DNA from: Desulfobacteraceae bacterium UBA2245
GTDB taxonomy: Bacteria; Desulfobacterota; Desulfobacteria; Desulfobacterales; UBA2245
Assembly: GCA_002347265.1 (NCBI GenBank)
Contig: DDYB01000019.1
Location: 62,001-126,000 of the forward strand
Direction of reading: 5' to 3'
Length of the DNA: 64,000 nt
Shown here piece by piece: positions 9,037-19,126 of the stretch. The notes beneath the pieces were generated by a model. It was not told the origin of the DNA, searched no databases, and saw nothing but the letters and a program-made list of their open reading frames with translations. The position numbers were made by a program, and so were the translations under genes. Numbering within the stretch: position 1 is the first letter of the stretch; each line of letters starts with the position of its first letter.

Positions 9037-10182
9037 TCAGGGTTTTCCGGAACGGACGCCCGGATTGAATTTTTTCTTCAGGCCCAGGGCCGGACGCTCG
9101 ATACAATACCACGAAAAAAGTGTGAAAAACAGGGTCAGGGCGGCGGAAATCCACACGGCCCAGGCACCGGGGTAATTCAGGGAAACAAAATAGATGACGG
9201 GATAATGCCAGAGATAGAAGCCGTAGGAAACGGCGCCAAGCCCGACCAGGACCGGAAGGGAAAAAAACCGGGCAAGGGCTCCGCCGGGGCGGTTGATTAC
9301 GTCCAGAATAACCGCGCCGGCGGCCAAGGCGATCGCGGGATACTGCCAGCGGTACAGCGCGAGGTCCTCCCAGGCGGCGGCGGTTCCGAACGCGGCCAGG
9401 GCGAGCGCGGCGGCGGCGGCGAACAGCGATGCCGGAAAACGGGATCCGCCCCACCACGAAAGCTTTCCCGCGTTCCACAGGGAGGCCAGCATGCATCCCG
9501 CCAGCAGCATGTCGGCCCGGCAGTCAAATCCGTTGTATACGCGATCCCAGCTGGCGCCCTGGGACAACAGGTAAATCCGCCAGATCCAGGGCAGAACGAA
9601 CAATACCGCAATGGAAATGAATCGCCGGCGGTCGGGCAGGCGGATGATTCCGAGCAGGATCAGGGGCCAGAGCATGTAAAACTGCTCCTCGACGGAAAGC
9701 GACCAGCAGTGTCCCAGAACAGCCGGCCGGTGAAGATCAAAGGCGCGGGTCCAGTTGGCCGCGTAAAACAAAACCATCAAGGCATCCTGAAAATGACGCA
9801 GCTGCTCCGCGGGGTCGGGAAAATACCAGTAACAGAATGTCACAAACACCGCCAGCATCAGAAACAGAGCGGGCATTAAGCGGAACAGGCGACGCATGTA
9901 AAAATGTCTGAGGCCGATACCGCCGTAATCCTGATGCTCCTGCAACAACAGAACGGTAATCAGAAAACCGCTGATCACAAAAAATATATCCACCCCGATA
10001 AAGGCGCCGGAAAAACCGGGCGTATCCGCATGAAACAGGAAAACCAGCAGAACGGCAACGCCCCGCAGGGCATCCAGGGCGGGAAGGTGGCCGGACAACC
10101 TGGGGCCTGAATGGCGGTTGACTCCGGCAGGATGGCGGCCGGAGGCCGCGGCCTCATATGTGGGGTTTTGAATTCGACTCAT
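9037..10182 (-). CDS. Membrane O-acyltransferase (acyltransferase 3 family)
   Basis: This protein of about 381 residues has some ten membrane helices. It opens with LPALDALRGVAVLLVFLFHAD, the signature of acyltransferase-3 enzymes with the conserved Arg and His, followed by GVDIFFVISGFLIT, FYMRRLFRLMPALF and the HCWSLSVEEQFYMLWP motif. Such enzymes add acetyl or similar groups to surface polysaccharides. I chose the start at 10182, where ATGA overlaps the stop of the gene before (translational coupling). An upstream in-frame ATG at 10209 is possible. It is the last gene of the polysaccharide operon. It probably decorates the sugar chain made by the genes upstream. Confidence 0.87.
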   Translation of the reverse strand: MSRIQNPTYEAAASGRHPAGVNRHSGPRLSGHLPALDALRGVAVLLVFLFHADTPGFSGAFIGVDIFFVISGFLITVLLLQEHQDYGGIGLRHFYMRRLFRLMPALFLMLAVFVTFCYWYFPDPAEQLRHFQDALMVLFYAANWTRAFDLHRPAVLGHCWSLSVEEQFYMLWPLILLGIIRLPDRRRFISIAVLFVLPWIWRIYLLSQGASWDRVYNGFDCRADMLLAGCMLASLWNAGKLSWWGGSRFPASLFAAAAALALAAFGTAAAWEDLALYRWQYPAIALAAGAVILDVINRPGGALARFFSLPVLVGLGAVSYGFYLWHYPVIYFVSLNYPGAWAVWISAALTLFFTLFSWYCIERPALGLKKKFNPGVRSGKP

Positions 10183-12275
10183 GGCGCCGCAGAAGACACT
10201 TTCATCCAAACAAGACCGATGCCCAGCATGCGCTCGTCATCACTCACGCCGAGCGCCCTGGGCGACGTGGAGTTGTTGAAGCTGAATTTCAGCTCCAATT
10301 CATGCGGTTTCGCCTCAGCGGCAATCCGCGGGATCAACACCGTTCGAATCCGATCCTGTGAATCCCGCGGATACCGGTACAGCAGGGTGTCGAGATAGAT
10401 TCCGTTTGCAGACACCTCCACCGTGAGTTCAGGGTGCTTTGCCGTGATAAAGGCGCGCGAGCTGAAGCTGACCAGAAGATCTGAGTCCCGGGCGGATTTC
10501 AGGGGCAGCGCTATCGAAGAAATCGGTGCATCGGACCAGCAGCCCCAGGATTCGGGCCTGGACCAGCCGCCCGCCAGGAACTCTAAACCGGACGATGAAC
10601 CGTCAAATGCAATCGTTCGACCCAGGCGATACGGGTGCGTCGGAACCCCCCCCTTGTGCAGGGGATACAGAAACAGATCTTCATCGATATTGGATGTTAA
10701 TGGGACCGAACTTTGACGTGGAGACGACAGGCCGTATTCTGCCAGCATGTCATGCATGTCTTCCAGATCTCTTTGAAACGCAACAACGTAAACTGGTCCT
10801 TCGTGCGACGCAATCCTACCGGCGATATGCCGCCCCAGATCGTAGTCCCTGAAACTCACTGCCGCGGGCTCGATCTCAATCCCGACAAACCTTGCGCCTG
10901 GATTGTCGCGCGATATGAAGGGAGCGCAATAAGCCACCGGCTTTGAGAAGAACAGAACCAGAGAATTTTCCGGCAAAACGGTTCGTGAAAACCGGAAAAC
11001 CTGATCGGAATATTCAACCCGGCCCCATGTCGGATATGAGGTCAAAACGACGGAGAGGCCGATGGTGATCGACAGCGCCGTACCCAGGAAAGCAAAGCGG
11101 AACCTGCTGCGGGCTTTCCGGGCAATCAAAATAAGCAGTGAAAAGACGATAACCCCCAGAAGGGATTCCAGTATCGCGGCATAACGCAGTATCGAAAACA
11201 AGGCCTCCCACACGATATATCCGACAAAAACGAATATCAGCAGAAACTTAACAGCCGGATTCATGCAAGCCGCATTGACCGGCTGATCCGCTTCCCGGCG
11301 AGAGGCTCCGTTCATGCGTTTCGTCAACCATAAAGAGGCGGTCAAACCGAAAAAACCGATAAATCCAATCGCAAACCGCGGGTCGGAAAACTCCGGCTCC
11401 GCAACCGTCATGGGGCCTTCGGACATCCAGTAAAACGGGTAAAAGATCGCCTGCATCAGGAAATCCGGCTTGAATCTATAATCCATTCCGCTGCGCTCGG
11501 CAATCCATGGCGAGTGAAAAATAGAGTTGAACATGGGAAACACCGGATTGCCCGTCAGCTCGTACAGCTTCCAGCCCCACCAGCCCCAGACAAGCATGAA
11601 TGCGACGACCCACCCGGTGCAGAAAAAAGCAGTCTGCATGAATCCGCGTCGCCGGTGCTTCGCAGTGAAAAATATGGCCGTTGCGGCCGCCGGGGCATAA
11701 ATCGCCGCGGTCAGCTTGAGGCCGGCGGCGGCCCCGAACAACAATCCGGCAAGCCAAAGGGTTGAATCATTCGCATCCCGGTGTGTTTTGAAACCCGAGA
11801 TGATCGGCAAAAGCCCCGCCAGCAACAGAACCACAACCGGAATTTCGTTGAAGGTGGTTCCGGTCTGGGAAATCGTGGCAGAACCCGTCGCGCCAAACAG
11901 GGTTGCCGCGGCGCTCACCGCGTAAACAACCGGTTTGTTGTCTTCAAAAGCCGATATGATGTTTGCCGCGATCAGGAAAACTAAAAAAATCAGAACCCCG
12001 TAAGGCATTCCCATCACAAATGCCAGAATACGCGGATGGCCGGAAAGAACCTGCATGGACATGAGATAATATGGAATGTCGAGCACCGGGTGAAAATAGG
12101 TCTGCATGCCCGCGGCAAACAGGTCCGTATGCATTCGATCGTGCAGAAATGCAAACGCATTATATAAATGGTAGTTTTTAAGGTCCCAGTTCGCATCCTG
12201 CCCGAGACAGACAGAAGTGATTCCTCCAATCACAAGGCAAAATGGCAATAGAAATTTTGTCATTGAATAGCGCAA
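10179..12275 (-). CDS. Polytopic membrane protein, glycosyltransferase (GT-C)-like, with C-terminal beta domain
   Basis: The 698-residue protein has about eleven membrane helices in the first 420 residues. Early on it carries QDANWDLKNYHLYNAFAFLHDR, an acidic and aromatic first periplasmic loop that resembles the lipid-phospho-sugar-using GT-C glycosyltransferases. After residue 430 it is soluble, ending in a beta-rich domain with RALGVSDDERMLGIGL, a motif seen at the C-termini of several polysaccharide-modifying membrane enzymes. It lies between the twin GT2 gene and the acyltransferase in the polysaccharide operon, so transfer or modification of a sugar at the periplasmic face is likely. 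The exact sugar and reaction cannot be read from sequence. Confidence 0.7.
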   Translation of the reverse strand: MRYSMTKFLLPFCLVIGGITSVCLGQDANWDLKNYHLYNAFAFLHDRMHTDLFAAGMQTYFHPVLDIPYYLMSMQVLSGHPRILAFVMGMPYGVLIFLVFLIAANIISAFEDNKPVVYAVSAAATLFGATGSATISQTGTTFNEIPVVVLLLAGLLPIISGFKTHRDANDSTLWLAGLLFGAAAGLKLTAAIYAPAAATAIFFTAKHRRRGFMQTAFFCTGWVVAFMLVWGWWGWKLYELTGNPVFPMFNSIFHSPWIAERSGMDYRFKPDFLMQAIFYPFYWMSEGPMTVAEPEFSDPRFAIGFIGFFGLTASLWLTKRMNGASRREADQPVNAACMNPAVKFLLIFVFVGYIVWEALFSILRYAAILESLLGVIVFSLLILIARKARSRFRFAFLGTALSITIGLSVVLTSYPTWGRVEYSDQVFRFSRTVLPENSLVLFFSKPVAYCAPFISRDNPGARFVGIEIEPAAVSFRDYDLGRHIAGRIASHEGPVYVVAFQRDLEDMHDMLAEYGLSSPRQSSVPLTSNIDEDLFLYPLHKGGVPTHPYRLGRTIAFDGSSSGLEFLAGGWSRPESWGCWSDAPISSIALPLKSARDSDLLVSFSSRAFITAKHPELTVEVSANGIYLDTLLYRYPRDSQDRIRTVLIPRIAAEAKPHELELKFSFNNSTSPRALGVSDDERMLGIGLVWMKVSSAAP

Positions 12276-12382
12276 CCCAAAGAGAACCTAAAAAAAACCG
12301 GCGGCGTCGAATTCGTTGCTCCGCTGCTTCCGGCATACTCCCTTGAACCGGGATTCGGAAAGTCTCCAAGGAACCACCCGGC

Positions 12383-14197
12383 TCATTGCGCCACGCAGGA
12401 TCCGTCGCCGGCAAAAGCATGGTTCATAACATACTCGATAAACATCTTTGAATAATAAGGGTCGCCGGCGGCAAAGAATTTTGCGTGACGCCGCATCATG
12501 TAGCCGGCTTCGGACTCAGCCCTGGCCCGGTATTCCTTCCGGGAATCACATCCCCTGGATATGGATTCATAATGATACGCTTCACAGTACGGCGTTAATA
12601 TATTCATGAAACCGGCCTCATGAAGGCGAAGACAGAGGTCCACGTCGTTATACGAGACCGGCAGGTGAATCTCATCCAATCCGCCAAGCCGGGCATACAG
12701 ACTTTTTTTAATCATCATGCAGGCTCCGGTAACGGCAATGATATTTTGCACCAGAAAGGGAAATCCTTTTTTGCAGGAAAAACCTCCGGGGCATCCGCTG
12801 TAAAGGTGACCGAACAATCCGTTGAAACCAAGGACCGTTCCCGCATGTTGAATTGTGCCGTTCGGATAATAGAGCATCGCCCCTACGGCGCCGACTTCGG
12901 GTCTGCAGGAATGTTCCAGCAGGGCCTGCAACCAGTCGGGTGTAATGATTTCAACATCATTATTCAGCAGGACAAGATGTTCACCACCCGCCCGACTTAC
13001 GGCGTAATTGTTGATCTTGGAATAATTGAACGGAATATCGTATTCTATAAAGCGCACCCTTGAATCACGCTTTTCAAAACGGGACATTATCCTGTAGACA
13101 TCCGGGTCGGTGCTGTTATTGCTTATTCCCACGATCTCGTAGCTGGAATAAGTCGATCGGCTTAAGATGGCGTCCAGACACATCTCCAGAAGATCGGGCT
13201 TGTTTTTAAAGGGAATCAGCACTGAGACTAGGGGTCGACCCGAAAAACGACGTTTCACGTAAAAGGTTCCCTGTGCGCCGTCTTGAATGATAACGGCATC
13301 GATTTTGCGGCGGCCGACGGCGGCCTCGAGAACCCGTTTCATCTCTGAAACCCGGGCCGGCCGATTCATGACAAAGGGGTCGGACCTGTATCTATGGAAA
13401 GTCACCATCGGAAAATGGTAAACCCTGCCGGTCTGTTCGGTGATATGGAGCAACAGGTCGTAGGGATGGCTCTCAAGGCTCAAGGATTGATTCACAGCAG
13501 ACACCCGGGACAGGATCCCGGTGCGGCAAAAAAAGGTTGAACCGATGTAGTTGACGGAAAGCAGCAAATCGGGAGACCAGTGCGGCTTGCGCCGGATATT
13601 CGATGATTTGGTACCGGAACCCGTGAATTCTTCTTCATCGGAGTAGACGAGATCCGCATCGGGATGCTGATTTAAAAATTCGGCAACGGAAAAAAGCGCT
13701 GTTTTGTTAAGCCGCTCTGAGCCGTCCAGCAGCAGCACGTAATCTCCCCTTACATCTTTTAATATATCGCACAGCCTGCCCCTGCAAAAATCTGACTTCG
13801 AAATCCGGAACGGCTTGATCCGTTTGTCAAAAGGCAGGGGCGGCGATTTTCGAACATCGTCACATTGTTCTTCGGTTGAGACCACGATAAGTTCCCACAG
13901 GGGATAAATTTGTTTCATGACGGACTTAACCGCATGCTTCAATTCGGGGGGGCTTGATTTAAGAACAACGATGACGGAGAAAACCGGTTTGTACGGAAGA
14001 CGTTTCAGGAACTGCCTTGCCGGAACGACCGCTTTTAATACAACGGCGCCGGCCCCTTCCAGAATGCGATACAGCAGATCGATGAATTTACACGCCAGAC
14101 GCTCGCCCAAAACGGCTACGAGCGTTTTTCTTGCAACCTGACGAAGCCTTCTTATGAAAACAATATGATTTAAATGATGACGCATTCGAAGTTGCAT
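12383..14197 (-). CDS. Twin-domain family 2 glycosyltransferase
   Basis: This 604-residue protein has two GT-A domains. The first (about 70-290) begins KPVFSVIVVLKSSP and holds GDYVLLLDGSERLNKTA and ADLVYSDEEEF, with substitutions in the usual DxD surroundings. The second (about 325-580) begins RPLVSVLIPFKNKPDLLEMCLDAI and has LVLLNNDVEIITPDWL as its nucleotide-sugar binding motif, then a GACMMIKKSLYARLGGLDE acceptor region. This tandem arrangement is common in O-antigen and rhamnan clusters. The enzyme would add sugars to the lipid-linked chain in the cytoplasm. It follows the giant methyltransferase-glycosyltransferase by 14 bases. Confidence 0.88.
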   Translation of the reverse strand: MQLRMRHHLNHIVFIRRLRQVARKTLVAVLGERLACKFIDLLYRILEGAGAVVLKAVVPARQFLKRLPYKPVFSVIVVLKSSPPELKHAVKSVMKQIYPLWELIVVSTEEQCDDVRKSPPLPFDKRIKPFRISKSDFCRGRLCDILKDVRGDYVLLLDGSERLNKTALFSVAEFLNQHPDADLVYSDEEEFTGSGTKSSNIRRKPHWSPDLLLSVNYIGSTFFCRTGILSRVSAVNQSLSLESHPYDLLLHITEQTGRVYHFPMVTFHRYRSDPFVMNRPARVSEMKRVLEAAVGRRKIDAVIIQDGAQGTFYVKRRFSGRPLVSVLIPFKNKPDLLEMCLDAILSRSTYSSYEIVGISNNSTDPDVYRIMSRFEKRDSRVRFIEYDIPFNYSKINNYAVSRAGGEHLVLLNNDVEIITPDWLQALLEHSCRPEVGAVGAMLYYPNGTIQHAGTVLGFNGLFGHLYSGCPGGFSCKKGFPFLVQNIIAVTGACMMIKKSLYARLGGLDEIHLPVSYNDVDLCLRLHEAGFMNILTPYCEAYHYESISRGCDSRKEYRARAESEAGYMMRRHAKFFAAGDPYYSKMFIEYVMNHAFAGDGSCVAQ

Positions 14198-14211
14198 TAT
14201 GCCTGTGCTGT

Positions 14212-17200
14212 TTAAGGATGTGCCAGCACCCGCCCCAGTACGCCGGCAAAGTTCCGCTGACTACAATCCCGCTTTATGGCCTCAACGGCCGCATCCGACA
14301 ACTTCTGCCACAACGGCTCTGAATTGTACAGAAGAGTCAGCTGTTCAGCAAAATTTTCGGGGGTTTCAGCCGCAAGGAGTTCCACACCATGCCGCCAGCC
14401 GAGCTGTTCGACAAGAAGACCGGCAGCAATAACGGGAAGACCGTGAGCGGCCGCTTCATGCACTTTATGGGGAATACCGGCGGCAAAACGGGTGGGTGCG
14501 ATAAACACTCTGGAACTGCCGTACAGCGCCGTTAAGTCTTCTACGCAACCGAGAATACGGATATCCCCCTTTGAAGCCAGGGCCATCACACGCTTCGAGG
14601 TACAGTTGCCGGCAAGACAGAGAGCCGCACCGGGAATTGCATTCAGAACAAGCGGCCACACGGATTCGACAAACCAGACGATTCCATCGACATTCGGTGA
14701 ATCTTCATCTGTAAGCGCACCTACAAACAGTATTCCGCTGCGAGCGCTGAACGGCGTCGGACACTCGACTGGCATTAATGCATGGGGCAGAACCTGAACA
14801 TCGGGGCAAACCTGTTTAAAAAAAACAGCTTCGGATTGCGAAACGGTGACGACCGAATCCGCCCCCTGCGCCAATTTCAGCTCATCACGAAGCAGTTTCT
14901 GCTCCTGTTCCGAAGTCACGGCATTTCCAAGCACCCTGTGCTTTTTGATTTCCCGCAGCGCAAACACGGCCTCCGCATCATAAATCAGATGTCTGCCGCC
15001 CGTCAGTCCCAGGTCGTTTCCCAGCCTCGATTTCACAATATTCATGTTATGAGGCCGGCTGATCCAGACGGTGTGGTAGTAGCCATGCCGGCTTTTCAAA
15101 AAATCCTTTAGATTTTTCTCTCCATAATCGAGCATGATTTCAACGGTATCGGGCAGAGTCTGGTAACACTGTTCCCATTCATCCTGCGGAATGATTAATG
15201 GATAATGAGTCACCAGCCAGCCTTGACGAACCATCTCTTTGACAATGGATGCCGCTCTGGGATAGCCGGTTCCCAGAAAGGAATGCGGCACCCGGTCGTC
15301 AATGACAAGAATGCGCTTCTGATCCTTATTATGGGAGCGTGCGAACAGAACATGCTGTGGAGATGCAGGGAACCTGCCGCTCAGAAAAGCTTGGTGACGA
15401 TCGACAAAAATTTCCCGATTGTGTTGTTGGAGTTGCAGCGCCCTTTCCGGCGATTCGGAACTGCCGAACTCATAATGAACGATACGCGCCCTGGGTTCAT
15501 AAACAACTCTCAGGCCCTGTTCCCAGATTCGGGCACAGAGATCTGTTTCCTCATAATATGCGGGAGCGAAAATTTCGTCAAAGCCGCCGATCGATTTAAA
15601 CAGGTCCCGTCTGACCAGCAGAAACGCTCCCGAACAATAATCGACCGGGCGGACAAACCGGTATTGAGGCTGATCGGGATTATCCCCCCGCCCGTAACCG
15701 ATGCAACTGCCATCCCGCCAAACAATGCTTCCCGCTTCCTGCAGGGTGCCGTCGGTCAGGACGATCGGTCCCCCGACAGCCCCGATCCCGCCGGTTTGAG
15801 AGATCCTGTCAACGGCGGCTTTCAAGGCACCTGACAACAGTTCGGCATCATTGTTCAGAAGAAGGAGATAACTCCCCCTCGCATGTTGAGCGGCCTGATT
15901 GACGGCTTTGAGAAAGCCCGGATTGTCCTGATTGACAATACATTCCACTCCGGAGATCAACTCCATCATTCGGGCGGTTTGATCGTTTGAACCATTATCG
16001 ACCAGAATCGTTTCAAACGCGACCTGACGCTCGGAAGCCAGGGACGCCAGGCAGCGCAGGGTCAATTCAGCCTGATTGTAGACCACCAGAAGGATGGAAA
16101 CAACAGGCTGTTCACTGCACGGGATTGACAGGGTTCTTTTTTTTGCCAGAAACATTTCTAATTCCCGGCATGCCTTCTGTCGAAATTTTTCCCGGTGCTG
16201 CTGAGAATCGAGTCGCGAATGCCGGCTCAAGGTTTTGCCGGCCGAACCGGGTTCCTGAACCGAAATCCGAACAAAACGGCGGCAGCGGCGCAACCAGGAC
16301 TGTACAACCGGAAAATCGGCAACCAGGGCGCGCAAACGATCGGCGCAGTAGCGCAGAGGCGATGTCAATCGCCAGGATGTCGATGCTTTGAGCGCACTGA
16401 TATCCGAGGCCAGCAGGGAAAATTGCACTTTCAGGGTGTCTCTTTCCTGTTCCAGGCTTATTCTTTTCTGTTCCAAACTCTCGATTGTCTTGAGCGCTTG
16501 CGCAATCCGGCTGTCGTAAGCTTCTTCCAACGCCGCAACCTGTTTCGTCAGCAGCCGGAAATCACTCGACACCGGCCAGGAAATTTCAACATTGAATACG
16601 CCTCCGCCGGAAAGTCTGGTTAAAATATCGGGCTCTATCGGCAGCTCCCATGACGGATCACCTCCGCAGGATAATATCAGTGCATGGGTCATCTCATCGC
16701 CGCGGGCCGGAAGAATCTGCCGCATGCGCGTTTCATCCCACCAGCCATGGCGGCCCTCCCATTGCCATATCGTGTTTCCCCCGGAGTCTTGCAAGGTCAT
16801 GCCGTGCAGTGAAATGATTCCCTCTCGATCCGCAGGATCAAACCGCAGAGCAGTAATGCCGGGCAGAGGTGGAATCGGAAACCGGATATGCTGTCTTTCG
16901 GCGCCCACTTCTCCCAGGGCAAGCGTGCTGTTTTTCTGGCTGAAAAGTTCGTTCTCACGGCGCCAGAACAGCTGCAAGGAAAAAGCCCATCGTGTTTCCG
17001 GCCAAATTACTTCCTCGGCATCCGCTGTCTGTGCGGCAACTTCGGCCTCAACTACATACTGATACGTCAGAGCATCGGGCGACAGTAAAAGCTGCTTGCG
17101 ACAAGGACCTGACAATTGTTCAAGAAAGATCTTAAATTCGGACTGACATGGATCGAGATCGACCCGATCCAGAAAAGACGGCTTAAACCCCGATTCTCGT

Positions 17201-17742
17201 AAGAGTTTGTCCAGAGAAACCCGCGTAAAGAAACGCATATGGGTTTCATCCAGCAGACCAACCGTTCGATACTCAAAGCGTCCCGCCATCAACTCCGCAA
17301 TCAGCCCCGAATAGGCCACATTGGGCACCGAAATAAGAATGCGGCCGTCCGGCGCCAACAGATCCGGCAACTGGCTGAGTAATGCCGCCGGATCAGCAAG
17401 ATGTTCGATAATATCGGCACAGACAATGTAATCGTAGGTTTGAGCCGGAAACAGTTCGCTTAAATGTGCCGCCCTCAGATCTGCGATTTGACAGTGCCGA
17501 TAGCTATCGGCGGCCCGCATCGGAAAATACGGATCGATATCCACGCCATCCAGTATGCACCGCTTGTTCTTGACCAGATAGCGGCCCAGCGCACAAGCGC
17601 CGGCCCCCAAATCAAGAACGGTACTGCCGTATGCGATACGCGAGGCAATTTTTGCCGGCGCATTGTTCGCTTCAGGGTTGAAAACATGCTCGTATTTATA
17701 GCTGTTATGTGCCTCGGGCATAAAATTCACTTCCGATTTCAA
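14212..17742 (-). CDS. Giant methyltransferase-GT2-GT4 polysaccharide enzyme
   Basis: The 1176 residues form several modules. Residues about 35-200 are a class I SAM methyltransferase (VLDLGAGACALGRYL, then YDYIVCADIIEHLADP). Residues 240-375 are beta-rich and unassigned. Residues 380-450 form a coiled coil ending in STSWRLTSPLRY, a frequent linker in such proteins. Residues about 530-770 are a GT2 domain (VVSILLVVYNQAELTLRCL, LLLLNNDAEL). Residues about 815-1175 are a GT-B/GT4-like domain (ILVIDDRVPHSFLGTGYPRA, FVGALTDEDSPN). One chain could therefore methylate and extend the polysaccharide, perhaps controlling chain length as cap-methyltransferases do in ABC-exported O antigens. That last role is inference. 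It lies between the ABC export genes and the twin GT2 gene. Confidence 0.88.
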   Translation of the reverse strand: MKSEVNFMPEAHNSYKYEHVFNPEANNAPAKIASRIAYGSTVLDLGAGACALGRYLVKNKRCILDGVDIDPYFPMRAADSYRHCQIADLRAAHLSELFPAQTYDYIVCADIIEHLADPAALLSQLPDLLAPDGRILISVPNVAYSGLIAELMAGRFEYRTVGLLDETHMRFFTRVSLDKLLRESGFKPSFLDRVDLDPCQSEFKIFLEQLSGPCRKQLLLSPDALTYQYVVEAEVAAQTADAEEVIWPETRWAFSLQLFWRRENELFSQKNSTLALGEVGAERQHIRFPIPPLPGITALRFDPADREGIISLHGMTLQDSGGNTIWQWEGRHGWWDETRMRQILPARGDEMTHALILSCGGDPSWELPIEPDILTRLSGGGVFNVEISWPVSSDFRLLTKQVAALEEAYDSRIAQALKTIESLEQKRISLEQERDTLKVQFSLLASDISALKASTSWRLTSPLRYCADRLRALVADFPVVQSWLRRCRRFVRISVQEPGSAGKTLSRHSRLDSQQHREKFRQKACRELEMFLAKKRTLSIPCSEQPVVSILLVVYNQAELTLRCLASLASERQVAFETILVDNGSNDQTARMMELISGVECIVNQDNPGFLKAVNQAAQHARGSYLLLLNNDAELLSGALKAAVDRISQTGGIGAVGGPIVLTDGTLQEAGSIVWRDGSCIGYGRGDNPDQPQYRFVRPVDYCSGAFLLVRRDLFKSIGGFDEIFAPAYYEETDLCARIWEQGLRVVYEPRARIVHYEFGSSESPERALQLQQHNREIFVDRHQAFLSGRFPASPQHVLFARSHNKDQKRILVIDDRVPHSFLGTGYPRAASIVKEMVRQGWLVTHYPLIIPQDEWEQCYQTLPDTVEIMLDYGEKNLKDFLKSRHGYYHTVWISRPHNMNIVKSRLGNDLGLTGGRHLIYDAEAVFALREIKKHRVLGNAVTSEQEQKLLRDELKLAQGADSVVTVSQSEAVFFKQVCPDVQVLPHALMPVECPTPFSARSGILFVGALTDEDSPNVDGIVWFVESVWPLVLNAIPGAALCLAGNCTSKRVMALASKGDIRILGCVEDLTALYGSSRVFIAPTRFAAGIPHKVHEAAAHGLPVIAAGLLVEQLGWRHGVELLAAETPENFAEQLTLLYNSEPLWQKLSDAAVEAIKRDCSQRNFAGVLGRVLAHP

Positions 17743-17794
17743 TCCAGATCAAGTCACATCCGGAACGTTCCGTAAAAACACGCAATCCGAATGC

Positions 17795-19126
17795 CTACTC
17801 ACAGGAAATACTTCTGAGTTCAATTTTCGTCATGGGAATGCCAACCAATCCTGTGGTAACAGAGGAGGAATGAGATTGAAATATCAAAGCATCATGAACC
17901 CAATGGTGCTGAACGTGATTCTGCTGGGAACCTTCGGCAAGCGCCGCACAAATTGAATATGCTCCGACCGGAAGTGTCGGCATACAGAAAACGAATCGAA
18001 CCTCGAAACAATCTGTCGTTATATTCTGGTTCAGCGTGGTTAAATAGGTATTATCCCCGAACAATGTCTGTCCAAGGCGATCTTTGATATAAAAACCGAT
18101 AATGGGCTGCTTCAAGGGAATTCGAGACCCGGCACGAATGACCAGCGACACCGTTTCCCCCCCCACCACCCAGGAAAGGGGGATCCCTTCCTCGTTCTGA
18201 AGATCGACGCTGGTAATCCGCCCGATACCGGTACCAAACGATGGCGCATTGGGATCAAACTCAAAAATCTGGATATCGTTTCTCAACTGGCTGGAATTAA
18301 TCAGATCCTGACGCTGATCCCGAAGGCTTTTCATCCGGTCGGAATCATCAGCGTGTACCGCATCGGAGTTTACAATTCCCCGCCCCTGCTGCTGCTCGTA
18401 GACCGCGGCAAGATAATTTTCACATACACTCTTTGGATCGCCCCGCATTCGCATCTGACCGTTATCGATCCAGAGCGCATGGTTGCACAGGCTTTTCACT
18501 GCGGCGGTATCGTGACTGACAAACACAATGGTGCCATGTTCGCGAAAACGTCTTAAAAACCGCATGCATTTCTGAACAAAAAATGCGTCTCCGACAGCCA
18601 GCGCCTCATCTATGATCAGAATATCGGGGTCCATGTTTGCAATAACTGCAAACGCCAGCCGCACGTACATGCCGCTGGAATAGTTTTTTACCGGCTGGTA
18701 AACAAATTCACCGATATCCGCAAAATCAAGAATCGCCTTGAGCCTGGCATCCATTTCCGCACGGCTGGCGCCGAACAGCATCCCGTTGAAATAAATATTC
18801 TCGATGCCGGTCATTTCAGGGTTGAAACCGGTGCCAAGTTCGAGCAACGCCAGAACCCGGCCCCGGGTCACGACCTGTCCGCTGCTCGGGGTCAAAACGC
18901 CGGTAAGAATCTTCAGCAGCGTGGACTTTCCGGAACCGTTTTTACCGATGATCCCGAACGTCTCGCCTTTTTTAACGTCAAAACTGATGCCCTGGAGCGC
19001 ATAAAATTCACGGCGGTACTTCTTGCGCAAGGGGTGGAGCGACTCCTTTAAACGATCCAGCGGATCATTGTAGAGCGCATAGATTTTGGTTACGTTCCGA
19101 ACACTGACGGCGACGTCTCTCATCAC
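17795..19126 (-). CDS. wzt: Polysaccharide ABC exporter ATPase with carbohydrate-binding C-domain (Wzt-like)
   Basis: The N-terminal 245 residues are an ABC ATPase: Walker A GKNGSGKST, signature YSSGMYVRLAF, Walker B ILIIDEALAVGD and a VSHD switch. An Asp/Glu-rich linker follows. The last 160 residues are a beta-sandwich domain typical of Wzt, which recognises the finished glycan end before export (IGFYIKDRLGQTLFGDNTYL). The gene starts inside the stop of the permease gene (ATGA overlap at 19123-19126), indicating coupled translation. The presence of the C-domain implies an O-antigen or capsule exported as a completed chain, which suits the methyltransferase found in the next gene. Confidence 0.93.
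   Translation of the reverse strand: MMRDVAVSVRNVTKIYALYNDPLDRLKESLHPLRKKYRREFYALQGISFDVKKGETFGIIGKNGSGKSTLLKILTGVLTPSSGQVVTRGRVLALLELGTGFNPEMTGIENIYFNGMLFGASRAEMDARLKAILDFADIGEFVYQPVKNYSSGMYVRLAFAVIANMDPDILIIDEALAVGDAFFVQKCMRFLRRFREHGTIVFVSHDTAAVKSLCNHALWIDNGQMRMRGDPKSVCENYLAAVYEQQQGRGIVNSDAVHADDSDRMKSLRDQRQDLINSSQLRNDIQIFEFDPNAPSFGTGIGRITSVDLQNEEGIPLSWVVGGETVSLVIRAGSRIPLKQPIIGFYIKDRLGQTLFGDNTYLTTLNQNITTDCFEVRFVFCMPTLPVGAYSICAALAEGSQQNHVQHHWVHDALIFQSHSSSVTTGLVGIPMTKIELRSISCE

Noticed and set aside
10335..10352. GTTCGAATCC word resembling a tRNA T-loop
   Set aside because: It lies inside a well-supported gene and no tRNA cloverleaf can be built around it.
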